Of a stretch of DNA of 56,642 nt, positions 17,901-26,852 are shown piece by piece. Numbering within the stretch: position 1 is the first letter of the stretch; every line of letters begins with the position of its first letter. The stretch is from Levilactobacillus zymae DSM 19395. GTDB lineage: Bacteria > Bacillota > Bacilli > Lactobacillales > Lactobacillaceae. The DNA lies in assembly GCF_001434115.1 (NCBI RefSeq), contig NZ_AZDW01000029.1:1-56642 (forward strand), given 5' to 3'. The translations under genes and the position numbers were made by a program. The notes under the pieces were generated by a model. It saw only the letters and a list, made by a program, of their open reading frames with translations, was not told the DNA's origin and ran no database searches.

Positions 17901-19202
17901 ATGTTAGTCATTAACGTTACACCGCAAGATGACATGCAAACAGCAATTGATAAAATCGCCGTAGCAGGCGGTGGACAGCTTAACGTAGAAGCAGGACAAC
18001 ATCTCACAGGGCCATTGGAACTCACAACAAATTTGACGATGAGTTTTCAGTCAGGAGCAGTTTTAAAGTTTAAGGATGATCCTAATTTGTACCCACCAGT
18101 TTGGACACGGTGGGAAGGAGTCGAGTGTTATGCGATGCATCCGTTAATGTACGCTAAGAATCAGCAAAACATTCAAATCCTTGGTGATGGGATTATTGAT
18201 GGCTCAGGTGCAGCATGGTGGCACAAGTTTAAACAGATTGAAACGAAGAACCGTACAACACCCCGAGAAGCGTATGAATGGCGGTTAGCCAAGCTAAATC
18301 CAGATTATCAAACCCGTACAGGTGGTGGTGGCCGGCCATCAACACAATTTTTGCGGCCACCGTTGGTTCAGTTTTGGCAATGTCGCGATATCTTAATGGA
18401 TGGTATTACCTTAAAAAACTCACCATTCTGGACGTTACACATGGTCTATACCCAACAAGTAACGATTAAAAATATGACATTTATTAATCCTGCAGATGCG
18501 ATTAACACTGATGCAATGGACATTGATTCTAGCGAGAATGTTACGGTTAGCCATTGTCTACTAGACGTTGGGGATGATGGAGTAACTTTAAAGTCAGGTT
18601 CCGGCGAAGATGGAATTCGGGTTAACCGACCAACTAAGCACGTAAAGGTTTCCGATTGTCGTATTTTGGCTAGTCATGGCGGCATTGCGATTGGTTCTGA
18701 AACGGCTGCTGGAATTAGTGATGTCGAAGTGTCAAATTGTCGTTTTGAGGGCACTCGTCGAGGAATTCGACTAAAGTCTCGCCGTACTCGTGGGGGAACT
18801 ATTCAAAACATTAAGCTTCATGATTTAAAAATGGATGCGTGCTGGTGCCCAATTTCTTTGGAACAGTACTTTGCACCAGGCGTTTTGCCGCAAGAAGAAG
18901 CAACCGTTTTGTCGTTACAACCACAACCTGTAGATGAAACGACGCCACACATTAAAGATATAAAAATTAGTGGGATTACTGCAACAAACGTTCGAGCAAC
19001 GGCGGCATTCATCGTAGGTTTACCGGAAGCAAACATTCAGAATGTGACTATCCAAGACTTTCAATGGACGTTAGCGCCTGAGGATAAGCTCTTACCAACT
19101 GAACGAGCGGAAGAAACTGGTGGTCGATTTCATGATGCTGACCGAGGAGTTAAGACAATTAATGTGTCTAATTTAGTAGTAAACGGTGAACGGGTAGGCT
19201 AA
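17901..19202 (+). CDS. GH28-family glycosidase (polygalacturonase-like)
   Basis: A 433-residue right-handed beta-helix enzyme. The GH28 catalytic motifs are present in order: NTDAMDI (about residue 199), VGDDGVTLKSG (about 223), ASHGGIAIGSE (about 256) and RRGIRLKSRR (about 285). These hold the three Asp residues that hydrolyse galacturonic-acid-type bonds with inversion. No signal peptide is seen, so it should act on short oligosaccharides inside the cell, in line with the transporter encoded 25 bp downstream. The substrate could be oligogalacturonides, a rhamnogalacturonan fragment or a plant xylogalacturonan. It has the AT-rich composition of the insert, and the ribosome site is weak (CAGGGAT). 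Confidence 0.9.
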   Translation: MLVINVTPQDDMQTAIDKIAVAGGGQLNVEAGQHLTGPLELTTNLTMSFQSGAVLKFKDDPNLYPPVWTRWEGVECYAMHPLMYAKNQQNIQILGDGIIDGSGAAWWHKFKQIETKNRTTPREAYEWRLAKLNPDYQTRTGGGGRPSTQFLRPPLVQFWQCRDILMDGITLKNSPFWTLHMVYTQQVTIKNMTFINPADAINTDAMDIDSSENVTVSHCLLDVGDDGVTLKSGSGEDGIRVNRPTKHVKVSDCRILASHGGIAIGSETAAGISDVEVSNCRFEGTRRGIRLKSRRTRGGTIQNIKLHDLKMDACWCPISLEQYFAPGVLPQEEATVLSLQPQPVDETTPHIKDIKISGITATNVRATAAFIVGLPEANIQNVTIQDFQWTLAPEDKLLPTERAEETGGRFHDADRGVKTINVSNLVVNGERVG

Positions 19203-19227
19203 TCCAAAGATAGGAAGTTGGAGAAAA

Positions 19228-20748
19228 ATGGAGACTCAAAAGAAGCGTTGGGTGTATACCCCGCATAAAATTTCTGTTTGGCGGTCAATCGGGTACGGTA
19301 TCAATGACATGAACGGGGCATCATGGGGAACGTTAGTCGGTTCTTACTTAATGTTCTTCTTAACGACTTATGGTAAGCTATCAGCGGCTTCGGTAGGGAT
19401 GTTGTTCTTAATCGGAAAGTTCCTTAACGCCATTATGTCTATGCTAGCTGGATCCGTTTCGGACCGGTTATACGCTACTAAACTGGGGCGTCGATTTGGT
19501 CGTCGACACTTACTATTATTGGTTGGGGCAATTATGACGATTTTGTTCTTCCCAATGCTGTTTATGGTGGTACCGGGAAGTTTCTGGTGGTATTTAATTG
19601 CGTTTGTTATGGTTGAAACTGCTAACGTGATTATTGGAACCGCTTACGAAACGTTGGCCACTGAAATGACGCCTAATGCGGATGATCGAGTAAAGATGTC
19701 TTCAATTCGATTGTTTATTTCGGCGTTTGCCACCTTCTCGGTATCTGCTTTGCCCGCAACGTTGTTAGCCGTCTTGGGTCAAGGCGCACGGGCTTACACG
19801 ATTTCAGGAATTGTATTTGGGATTGTGTTTGCCATCTCAACCTTAATTACGTACCGTGCCACTTGGGAACATTCTCCGGAAGAAGTTGCAGAATTTGAAA
19901 AGGGATCTAATACACACGAAGAAAATAGCTTTATGGGTTCCTTGCGAGATTACTGGGAGATGTTACGAAATAAATCAGCACGGTATATGGTGTCGATTTA
20001 CTTCATGACTTACTTTGCTAAAGACTGTTTCTCAACGGCTTTTCTATACTATGTCGTTTTCGTTTTAGGACTTTCTCAGACGATTGGTCAAGGAATCTCG
20101 TCACTGTCGTTTGTAGGGATGTTAGTGGTTCCAGTAGCTGCATTTATGTTAATTAAGACCAAGAATCCGAAGATTAATTGGTCAACATCGTTTAGTCTAA
20201 TCTTTGTTGTAATGGCCGGTTTCTTCGTTCTATCACTGCAACATGCCAATTTAGGTAAGGGCACTACGATTATTACTTTAATTGTATTAGGTGTTCTTTG
20301 GCAGATTGGCCGTCAGTTCCTAGAATACACAGCTTGGCAAGTTATTCCATTGGTACCTGACGTTGATACAATTGTATCTGGAAAATTACGGACCGGGACT
20401 TTCGCAGCTGTACAATCCTTTACGCGACAATTGACGGGGGCTTTAGGGTCAGCTTTACTGGGATTCATTCTTCAGTGGGGTGGTTTTAAAGAGGGTGCTT
20501 TACATCAAACTGCCCAAGCTCAAAACGCCATTATGGTTGTACTAATTGTAGTACCAGTTATCTCTATTGCAATTGCATGGTGGATGGTTTCTCGCTTTAA
20601 TTTGAATCAACGGACACATAAGATTTTGCACGATGAAATCGATCGGCTTGATGCTGGTGGAGACAAGGCGGATGTTACGCCAGAAACCAAAGCTGTTGTT
20701 GAAAACTTAACTGGCTATAAGTGGAGTCAAGTTTGGCAAGGCAAGTAA
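19228..20748 (+). CDS. GPH-family sugar:cation symporter
   Basis: A 506-residue, 12-helix transporter of the glycoside-pentoside-hexuronide family, clearly different in sequence from the XylP-like protein at 13322. Features include IGYGINDMNGASWGT (residues about 22-36), SDRLYATKLGRRFGRRH (about 77-93) and a long C-terminal cytoplasmic tail. It follows the GH28 gene with GGAAG as ribosome site and should import the oligosaccharide or glycoside that GH28 cuts. Its substrate is inferred only from this pairing. Composition matches the rest of the insert. Confidence 0.87.
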   Translation: METQKKRWVYTPHKISVWRSIGYGINDMNGASWGTLVGSYLMFFLTTYGKLSAASVGMLFLIGKFLNAIMSMLAGSVSDRLYATKLGRRFGRRHLLLLVGAIMTILFFPMLFMVVPGSFWWYLIAFVMVETANVIIGTAYETLATEMTPNADDRVKMSSIRLFISAFATFSVSALPATLLAVLGQGARAYTISGIVFGIVFAISTLITYRATWEHSPEEVAEFEKGSNTHEENSFMGSLRDYWEMLRNKSARYMVSIYFMTYFAKDCFSTAFLYYVVFVLGLSQTIGQGISSLSFVGMLVVPVAAFMLIKTKNPKINWSTSFSLIFVVMAGFFVLSLQHANLGKGTTIITLIVLGVLWQIGRQFLEYTAWQVIPLVPDVDTIVSGKLRTGTFAAVQSFTRQLTGALGSALLGFILQWGGFKEGALHQTAQAQNAIMVVLIVVPVISIAIAWWMVSRFNLNQRTHKILHDEIDRLDAGGDKADVTPETKAVVENLTGYKWSQVWQGK

Positions 20749-20796
20749 AATTGAATGTCAAACTATGTTAAATGCATCTTAGTGTTAAAAAGAAAA

Positions 20797-20840
20797 CCCA
20801 GTCAAAAAATGGCGTCCCGTGCACGGAGGCGCCATTTTTG
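20797..20840 (+). repeat. Terminator and right copy of the 44-bp direct repeat
   Basis: 43 of 44 bases are identical to 16497-16540, including the stem and the T-run, so it also ends the GH28-transporter transcript. It closes the 4.3-kb insert. Confidence 0.88.
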
Positions 20841-20850
20841 TATACCAACT

Positions 20851-20883
20851 AAAAAGGGGCCTCACCGTTAATGGTGAAGCTCC
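20851..20883 (-). terminator. Terminator of the UspA gene
   Basis: Read on the minus strand, GGAGCTTCACC pairs with GGTGAGGCCCC (a bulge and mismatches) and is followed by five T residues. Confidence 0.8.
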
Positions 20884-20894
20884 TGTAATGGTGT

Positions 20895-21407
20895 TTACAA
20901 CTTGGGTTGTTCCTGATTTTCCGCCGTGACCTGGTGCATGTTGACCGGTTGGCGGTCTAGGTCGGTTCGGACCACGAAGACGTCGACGGGGGCCATGCGG
21001 CTGACGTACGCCGTCACGGACCCTTCGACCATCCGGGCCACGGCACTCATCCCCGTGGCCCCCAACATAATCAGATCGTTGTGGTGGTCCTTGATGAACT
21101 CACTAGCGATGACGGTCTTGGGATTACCGAACCGCACGTGGGGCGCGATGTCGTGAAAGCCGGTGGCCGCACCGGTGGTTTCGACCAACGACTGCAAGTA
21201 GCCCACCGCGTCCTTGGTCAATTCATGGATCACGTCGCCGGGCATCGACCCGCTGGCGTAGAAACCGTAGTGGTTGATCCGTAAGACGTTGAGCAGGTCG
21301 ATGTGCGCGTGGTGTTGTTGGGCCACGGTGACCGCCTTTTTTAACGCGAGTTCCGCTTGGACGGAGCCGTCGATGGGGACCAGAATATTTTGATAGTCAG
21401 ATTGCAT
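20895..21407 (-). CDS. Universal stress protein, UspA family
   Basis: A 170-residue single UspA domain: N-terminal ILVPIDGS (residues about 9-16), central MLGATGMSA (about 116) and the ATP-binding-type GxxG(x9)G(S/T) region GATGMSAVARMVEGSVT. The role is stress survival of unknown mechanism; such proteins often bind ATP. It lies 14 bp after the PEBP-like gene on the same strand, so the two are probably cotranscribed and end at the terminator near 20851. Confidence 0.9.
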   Translation of the reverse strand: MQSDYQNILVPIDGSVQAELALKKAVTVAQQHHAHIDLLNVLRINHYGFYASGSMPGDVIHELTKDAVGYLQSLVETTGAATGFHDIAPHVRFGNPKTVIASEFIKDHHNDLIMLGATGMSAVARMVEGSVTAYVSRMAPVDVFVVRTDLDRQPVNMHQVTAENQEQPKL

Positions 21408-21421
21408 ACTGAACCTTCCTT

Positions 21422-21931
21422 TTAGACCCGCCCACGTAACGTGATGGTGGCGGTGTCGAGCACGTGACCGTTGATTTGGTGTAACAGGTCGTTTAACCAG
21501 AAACCGTCTTGCAGGTCCAGCTTGGTGTTCAGCGCGTAGACCGTCAGACTGTAGTCGTGGTCTTGGTCCGGTGGAAAGGGACCGGTGTAGTTTTGGAAAA
21601 TCGCCGGGTCGGTGTTGCCCACCAAAGCCCCGGCGTTACTGTTGCGACCGTGAACGTGGGAAATCGCGTTGGTCCGGGATACGTCGGCCGTGATTTCGCG
21701 GGTCGTGCCCGGGAAGTTAGCGGCGACCCAGTGAATCCAAGGGAAGCCGGAAACGGGGACGGCATCGAAGTCAATTAAGTTCAACGCTAACGTTTGGGTC
21801 TTCTTGGGGATTTTACTGAGACTGATGGGAAATGATTTAACCGGGGTGCCCTGATAAACGTCATCCCCCGTGGCATGCTTACTGAATTCATCGGCGAGGT
21901 AGCCGTTATCGGTCGGTACAAAGATACGCAT
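21422..21931 (-). CDS. YbhB/YbcL-type phosphatidylethanolamine-binding (PEBP) protein
   Basis: A 169-residue member of the bacterial PEBP/Raf-kinase-inhibitor-like family, with the ligand-site motifs DFDAVPVSGFPWIHWVA (residues about 50-66) and GPFPPDQDHDYSLTVYAL (about 122-139). Bacterial function is uncertain. The ATG at 21931 is chosen because AGGAGG lies 5-6 nt upstream; the longer reading frame to 21964 has no ribosome site. It is the first gene of a small minus-strand operon with the UspA gene. Confidence 0.88.
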   Translation of the reverse strand: MRIFVPTDNGYLADEFSKHATGDDVYQGTPVKSFPISLSKIPKKTQTLALNLIDFDAVPVSGFPWIHWVAANFPGTTREITADVSRTNAISHVHGRNSNAGALVGNTDPAIFQNYTGPFPPDQDHDYSLTVYALNTKLDLQDGFWLNDLLHQINGHVLDTATITLRGRV

Positions 21932-22133
21932 GAAATCCCTCCTATAAGGTCTAATTACTTTCATTATACCGCAGGTGGTGGCGGAACCGCGAACGAATTA
22001 GCTATGCAACTTTATGTATAAAAATCCGTATAGTAAAAATAATCCGCATAAATTATTAAAATACACTTGATTTTTGATTAAAATGGCGTAAGCTTGGTTT
22101 AATCATTTTTTCAGAGAAAGGATTTGACCCAGG

Positions 22134-23300
22134 ATGACTCCCCAAGCCAAAATTGAAATTTTACAACATTTGATCCAGATTCCGTCCGTGAACGCCCACG
22201 AGGCCGACGTGGCCGACTATCTCGCTAGTCTCTTCGCCCCGTACCCGCAGGCACAAGTCGAACGCCTGACCTATGCCCCGGGCCGCGATAACCTGGTGGT
22301 CACGATCGGTAACATGACCGGACCACGCTTGGGATTGTCCGGGCACATGGACGTGGTGGCCCCCGGCGATGAAAGTGCGTGGACCCGCGCGCCGTTTGGC
22401 GGCGAAGTCGTAGGCGACCAACTCTTCGGGCGGGGGGCGTCGGACATGAAGAGCGGACTAGCCGCCATCGTGATCACCATGCTGGAGTTCCTGGAACAGG
22501 GGACGCCGCTGGCCGGGAGCGTGCGGTTGTTAGCCACGGTCGGCGAGGAGACCGGCGAATACGGAGCGGCTCAGCTGACCGATGCCGGGTATGCCGACCA
22601 TCTCGCCGGTCTGGTGATTGCCGAACCCAGCGGCCTGGACCAGGTGGTTTACACGGCGCGGGGCGTCATCGACTATAAGGTGGTCTCCACGGGCAAAGGT
22701 GTCCACAGCGCGAGCCCGGAACTGGGGATCAACGCGATTACGAATTTAATGAAGTTTTACAACGCCGTGGGGCCGTTGATGGCCCAACACACTAAGACCG
22801 ACCCCGTCTTGGGCGGCCTGTTGCACAACGTTGACCTAATTTCCGGTGGGGAACAGATCAATTCGATTCCGGCCCACGCCGAACTGATGGCCAATATGCG
22901 GACGATTCCGGCGTACCCGAACCAGGTGATTTACGATGAGTTAGAAGGCCTAGTGGCGCAGCTCAACCAGGAGCCGGGCGTTCAATTGGACCTGTCGTAC
23001 AGCTTCCCCGAAGAAGCTATTCCGGGCAACCCGAACGCGCCGTTGGTCCAACTGGCAAAGCAGATCAGTGACCAGGTTTGCGGTCACGACACTAAGGTAG
23101 TGGGGTCCGGGGGCGCCAACGACGGGGCGGAGTTCTTACGGGCCAAGGGCGATTTCACCAGCATCGAAATCGGCCCCGGCAGCAATACCTCGCACCAACC
23201 CGACGAGTACATTGCCATTCAAGACTACTTACAAGCCATCGACTTTTACGAGGCCTTGGTGCCGGCGTTCTTTGCGGCTCAGACCAAGGTGCACGCCTAA
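22134..23300 (+). CDS. M20-family ArgE/DapE deacylase or dipeptidase
   Basis: A 388-residue zinc metallopeptidase. Metal ligands and catalytic residues are visible: LGLSGHMDVVAPGDE (His and Asp, residues about 63-77), RGASDMKSG (about 101), GEETGEYG (Glu pair, about 138) and the C-terminal His in SNTSHQPDEY. It has the usual dimerisation domain (residues about 180-290) inserted in the catalytic one. The family includes succinyl-diaminopimelate desuccinylase, acetylornithine deacetylase and small peptidases; in lactobacilli the name ArgE/DapE is usual. It is a single-gene unit with its own terminator, so the substrate cannot be fixed from context. Confidence 0.88.
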   Translation: MTPQAKIEILQHLIQIPSVNAHEADVADYLASLFAPYPQAQVERLTYAPGRDNLVVTIGNMTGPRLGLSGHMDVVAPGDESAWTRAPFGGEVVGDQLFGRGASDMKSGLAAIVITMLEFLEQGTPLAGSVRLLATVGEETGEYGAAQLTDAGYADHLAGLVIAEPSGLDQVVYTARGVIDYKVVSTGKGVHSASPELGINAITNLMKFYNAVGPLMAQHTKTDPVLGGLLHNVDLISGGEQINSIPAHAELMANMRTIPAYPNQVIYDELEGLVAQLNQEPGVQLDLSYSFPEEAIPGNPNAPLVQLAKQISDQVCGHDTKVVGSGGANDGAEFLRAKGDFTSIEIGPGSNTSHQPDEYIAIQDYLQAIDFYEALVPAFFAAQTKVHA

Positions 23301-23304
23301 CGCC

Positions 23305-23349
23305 ATTTAGCGGTTCTTCCCTAATTCCGGGAAGGACCGCTAAATTTTT
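23305..23349 (+). terminator. Terminator after the M20 gene
   Basis: A 16-bp stem (ATTTAGCGGT...ACCGCTAAAT with an inner CTTCCC/GGGAAG) is followed by five T residues. Confidence 0.93.
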
Positions 23350-23451
23350 GCTAAAAAAAGGGCGCAATTTGGTAAAGTTTTGCCGGAAAACTTGGCAGGG
23401 TCGCACCGAGCGACTATATTAGAGCTTAATTCATTAAGGGGAGCGAAAAAT

Positions 23452-24198
23452 GTGACAACGCAACAACGCGACCGATGGCTGGTGGGCTACCACCTCGGGG
23501 TGACCGCCCTGACCCTGTTGTCCGTGCTCAACGTCGGCTTATTACTGGGCCAATGGGGGCCAGTCGGGGTGGAACGGCAGGTCAGCAACGGACTATTGGT
23601 GATCTTTGCGATCGACTACTTCGTGCGGTTAGCCCGGGCCCAGAACCGGAAAATTTTTCTCATTCAGGCGGCGTTTGACCTCTTGGGCATCATCCCCATG
23701 CACCCGGTCTTCGCCTGCTTTCGGTTAGGGCGCTTAGTCCGCCTGATTCGGGCCCACCACCTGTTCTGGCGGTTGGGCCTCGACGGCGCTTGGACTAAAG
23801 CCTATCACCGGTTCATTTACAGTACCGGCTTCATCTACCTGTTTTCAATCAGCGTGGCCATCATCGTCCTCAGCGCGTTTCTCTTCTCGGTGGTCGAGCG
23901 GCAAAGCCTGGCCAATTCCCTGTGGTGGGCGGTCACCACGGCTACCACGGTGGGGTATGGGGACCAGACGCCCCACACCGCCATCGGGAAAATCATCGCG
24001 AGCGTTTTGATGTTTGGCGGCATTGGGTTTATCGGGTTGTTGACCAGCACCATCACGGACTTCTTTACCACCCAGGCCCAACCGACCACGCCCGCCCAAC
24101 CGGAGGACCTGACCGCGTTACTACACAAGATCGACACGTTGACGGCGAAGGTCGACCAGCTCCAAGCTCAGGTTCGGCAGCTCGACCGGCACCGCTAA
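23452..24198 (+). CDS. Voltage-gated-type potassium channel
   Basis: A 248-residue membrane protein with about six helices. The S4-like helix carries regularly spaced Arg (RLGRLVRLIRAHH, residues about 95-107), and the pore loop has the K+ selectivity filter TTATTVGYGDQTP (about 159-171). The C-terminal 40 residues form a coiled coil (LHKIDTLTAKVDQLQAQVRQL) that may help tetramerisation. The start is taken as GTG 23452, 7-8 nt after AAGGGGAG; an upstream frame to 23380 lacks a ribosome site. Neighbours give no hint of regulation. Confidence 0.9.
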   Translation: MTTQQRDRWLVGYHLGVTALTLLSVLNVGLLLGQWGPVGVERQVSNGLLVIFAIDYFVRLARAQNRKIFLIQAAFDLLGIIPMHPVFACFRLGRLVRLIRAHHLFWRLGLDGAWTKAYHRFIYSTGFIYLFSISVAIIVLSAFLFSVVERQSLANSLWWAVTTATTVGYGDQTPHTAIGKIIASVLMFGGIGFIGLLTSTITDFFTTQAQPTTPAQPEDLTALLHKIDTLTAKVDQLQAQVRQLDRHR

Positions 24199-24229
24199 AA
24201 AAAACGGCCCGCTGTCAAAGGACAACGGG
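24197..24229 (-). terminator. Terminator of the membrane-anchored Ser-rich protein gene
   Basis: On the minus strand, CCCGTTGTC pairs with GACAGCGGG (24221-24229 with 24208-24216), followed by CCG and eight T residues. It sits between two converging genes. Confidence 0.8.
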
Positions 24230-24239
24230 ACGCGCTAGT

Positions 24240-24872
24240 TTAACGGACGAATTGTAAATTGTAATTCCCCTGACCATCGGACGTGATGGTGTAGGTCGAG
24301 TATCCGGCCTGTAGCCACTGATTCTTCGAGGCCTGCGCCCAGTTCTGGGCGTCGTTGACCGATGAGAAGGTGTGGGTGGTGTCAAATGAGGTCGGATTAC
24401 TGCTACTACTGCTCTTGGTGGCCGAACTTTGGCTGGTGGTCGACGAACTAGCCGTCGAGGATTTTTGGACCTCGGCTTGATCGAGCAACTTTTGTTCTCT
24501 AGCCTGAGTAGCACTGTTACTTTCGGCATTAACGATGGCCTGCAGCTTTTGGTGCTGGGATGCGGTCAGGGTACCGTTGGTCAAATACTTGCGGTATTTG
24601 GCTTGAAAACTCTCGTAAGCGGACGATTCGGACGCCGACGAGGACTTCGTTGTGAGCGAGGACTCGGCGCTGGACGCGGTGGCGGTGTCCGAGGATGATG
24701 AGGATTTATGGGTATTGATGACCAGCACCAACACGATGGCGATGGTCAGCGTCAGTAAGGTCATGATCCAGGGCCACCATCGGCGTTGACGCCGCCGTCG
24801 CCGAGGAGTGGGTTGATCGTCCGCATTAAAATTATAGCGTTGTACGCGTGATTTTGGGTCTTGGTTGTTCAA
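24240..24872 (-). CDS. Membrane-anchored protein with Ser-rich stalk, unknown function
   Basis: A protein of about 210 residues, not recognised. It starts with a basic cytoplasmic segment (RRRRRQRRWW), one transmembrane helix (residues about 37-56), a long Ser/Thr/Ala stalk outside the cell, an Arg/Lys/Glu-rich helical stretch (about 85-120), a second Ser-rich linker, and a small globular end of about 45 residues (SSVNDAQNWAQASKNQWL). Similar layouts occur in lactobacillar cell-surface proteins. The TTG at 24872 is preferred because GGAGG lies 8 nt upstream; the ATG at 24887 overlaps that ribosome site. Confidence 0.7.
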   Translation of the reverse strand: MNNQDPKSRVQRYNFNADDQPTPRRRRRQRRWWPWIMTLLTLTIAIVLVLVINTHKSSSSSDTATASSAESSLTTKSSSASESSAYESFQAKYRKYLTNGTLTASQHQKLQAIVNAESNSATQAREQKLLDQAEVQKSSTASSSTTSQSSATKSSSSSNPTSFDTTHTFSSVNDAQNWAQASKNQWLQAGYSTYTITSDGQGNYNLQFVR

Positions 24873-25072
24873 CTGAAAAACCTCCATGTCCAGAAACGGT
24901 AAATTGGTCGTGAGGCGACCAAGCCAGCATGGCGTGACTGTCGGTGAAACGACTATCTGATCACACCCAGAACGGGCATCAAAAATCTAATGAGTTAGCG
25001 TCATAATAGCATGCGAGGCGTTCCCCTAACTTAAAATCCGGGGAATCCCGACCGTTTCTTTGTTGTGAATCC

Positions 25073-25104
25073 AAAAAACGAGTTTACCGCCACGACGGTA
25101 AACT
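25073..25104 (-). terminator. Terminator-like hairpin in the leader of the minus-strand gene
   Basis: Read on the minus strand, AGTTTACCG/CGGTAAACT forms a perfect 9-bp stem with CG and six T residues behind it. No gene on that strand ends nearby; the next minus-strand start (24872) lies about 200 nt downstream. It may therefore be an attenuator or the end of a small antisense transcript. The remaining intergenic stretch 24888-25247 shows nothing else clear. Confidence 0.5.
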
Positions 25105-25247
25105 ACCACACCCTTCATCTTACCGCAAAAGCCCCACGGAGAGAAACCAAAACCACCATTTTTCTCATTTTAGATGGCCGAAAGTGGGGGAAAGCGGTCA
25201 ATTATTGTATGATGGAGACATAAAGTTGAAAAGGTGGTTTTTAAATC

Positions 25248-26111
25248 ATGCATAATGAGATTCCAGCCTTACCATTAAACAATGGCAATCGCATTCCCCA
25301 ACTCGGCCTGGGGGTCTTTCAGGTCGACAACGCCGAAGATACCAAGAACGCCGTGAAGTGGGCGTTAGCGGCCGGCTACCGGCACATCGACACGGCGGCC
25401 TACTACGGTAACGAACAGTGGGTGGGCGAAGCCATCCGCGAAAGTGGTCTCAAACGCGAAGACGTTTTTGTGACCTCGAAATTGTGGAACAACGAGCGAG
25501 GCTACGACCAGACCAAGGCGGCCTTTCAGGCAACGCTTGATAAGCTGGGTTTTGAATACCTCGACATGTTCCTGATCCACTGGCCGGCACCGGGCTACGA
25601 AGAAAGTTGGCGGGCCATGGAAGACCTGTACAAGGCCGGCAAGATCAAGAACATCGGGGTCTCCAACTTCCAGCAACATCAACTGGAACACCTGATGGAA
25701 AAGGCCACGGTCAAGCCGGTGGTCGACCAGATTGAAACGCACCCGTACTTCCAACAAAAAGAGTTGCACGCCTATCTGGAAACGCAGGGTATCTTACACG
25801 AGGCCTGGAGTCCGCTAGGCGGCGGCCGCAACAACGCCTTACACGACGCCGTGATCAACGAAATTGCGGCGGCCCACGACGTTAGTGCGGCGCAGGTCAT
25901 CTTGCGTTGGCACGTCCAACGCGAGGAAATCGTGATCCCGAAGTCCACGCATGAAGCGCGGATTGCGGAAAACCGCGACATCTTTGCCTTTGGCTTGGAC
26001 GAAGACGAAATGCACCAAATCAGTGACTTAGACGCCGGTAAGCGGGTCGGCCCGAATCCAGACGATGACGCCTGGTTGAAGCAGTCCCAGACTTACGCGG
26101 GCCGCAAATAG
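25248..26111 (+). CDS. Aldo/keto reductase (2,5-diketogluconate reductase type)
   Basis: A 287-residue NADPH-dependent oxidoreductase of the AKR superfamily with a (beta/alpha)8 barrel. The tetrad is visible: Asp in GYRHIDTAAYYGNE (residue about 48), Tyr (about 53), Lys in FVTSKLWN (about 78) and His in LIHWPAPG (about 109). The NADPH-site IPKSTHEARIAEN lies near residue 240. The substrate is unknown; carbonyls such as methylglyoxal or sugar-derived ketones are usual. It is a single-gene unit, followed by one copy of the structured intergenic repeat and by a bidirectional terminator. Confidence 0.92.
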   Translation: MHNEIPALPLNNGNRIPQLGLGVFQVDNAEDTKNAVKWALAAGYRHIDTAAYYGNEQWVGEAIRESGLKREDVFVTSKLWNNERGYDQTKAAFQATLDKLGFEYLDMFLIHWPAPGYEESWRAMEDLYKAGKIKNIGVSNFQQHQLEHLMEKATVKPVVDQIETHPYFQQKELHAYLETQGILHEAWSPLGGGRNNALHDAVINEIAAAHDVSAAQVILRWHVQREEIVIPKSTHEARIAENRDIFAFGLDEDEMHQISDLDAGKRVGPNPDDDAWLKQSQTYAGRK

Positions 26112-26154
26112 CGCGAAGCTTTAGGTAAGATAAAGCTGGTCGCCCTCCGGCGCT

Positions 26155-26278
26155 CAGGGGCTGGAACGCCAGTGGGCACAACTTCAAGCCTCGAAAGGCC
26201 CACGAGTCTTGAAGATTGGCCTTATTCTAGGTCGGGAAAGAACCCCGGCCAAGAATAATTTCACCGGCTGAGCCCCTG
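26155..26278 (+). repeat. Structured intergenic repeat, copy A
   Basis: A 124-nt element with three helices around a junction. The closing helix is CAGGGGCT/AGCCCCTG, continued by GCCAGTG/CACCGGC (one mismatch). The second hairpin is CTTCAAG/CTTGAAG. The third is TTATTCT/AGAATAA, with an inner GGTCGGG/CCCGGCC. It shares GTGGGC, a GACCTT-like segment and AATTTCAC with the copies at 29628, 29867 and 36633. It follows the aldo/keto reductase gene. Confidence 0.8.
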
Positions 26279-26409
26279 CTCGCCTCCGGGCTGGACGTTA
26301 GCAATTCCGGCCTACGATTGGTTTAGAGATAACGTCGTTTTTACTTTAGTAGCCGCTCAGCAAAGCAGCAAAAGTAAACACTCTACTAATTTGAAGACTT
26401 ATAATTAGC

Positions 26410-26449
26410 AAAATGGCGATCCTTCGGTAACCGGGGGAGCGTCATTTTT
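26410..26449. terminator. Bidirectional terminator
   Basis: An imperfect stem (AAAATGGCGATCC with GGGGAGCGTCATTTTT) has T runs in both directions, serving the aldo/keto reductase gene and the converging membrane-protein gene. Confidence 0.75.
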
Positions 26450-26453
26450 AGAT

Positions 26454-26852
26454 TCAACGGTATTTAGGGATGCCCTTGGCTTTCGCTTCGGCGCTGAGCT
26501 TATCCCCGATGATATTGGTCGCGGTAATCGGGACCTTGGTGAACGGGCTGAAGAGCCGGGGCTTGTCCGGGTTAGGGACGTCCTGATTCTCCCGCAAATT
26601 GGGCACCCAGGATTTCAAGTCGGCATAGTGATAACCGAGTTTTTGTGCGTAGTAGATAATTTCACGGTAGGTGACGTTTTTAAAGTAGAAGTAGTACGCC
26701 AGTCCGGCGGCCACGAAGTACCACAGAATGGTCCATTGCAGGCCAATCTTGCTGGGGGCTAAGAAGCCGGTGGTCACGGCGACCACGACGAAGGCCACGT
26801 AAAGGACCACGGCGGCAATCGCCCAGCGTAATTTGTGCGTCAAGTTAATCAT
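26454..26852 (-). CDS. Small membrane protein, unknown function
   Basis: A 132-residue protein, not recognised. Two transmembrane helices (residues about 9-31 and 38-55) form a short hairpin, followed by a cytoplasmic or external domain of about 75 residues with RENQDVPNPDKPRLFSPF. The ATG at 26852 follows GGAAGTGAG; a longer frame to 26906 has no ribosome site. It is a monocistronic gene converging on the aldo/keto reductase gene. Confidence 0.75.
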   Translation of the reverse strand: MINLTHKLRWAIAAVVLYVAFVVVAVTTGFLAPSKIGLQWTILWYFVAAGLAYYFYFKNVTYREIIYYAQKLGYHYADLKSWVPNLRENQDVPNPDKPRLFSPFTKVPITATNIIGDKLSAEAKAKGIPKYR

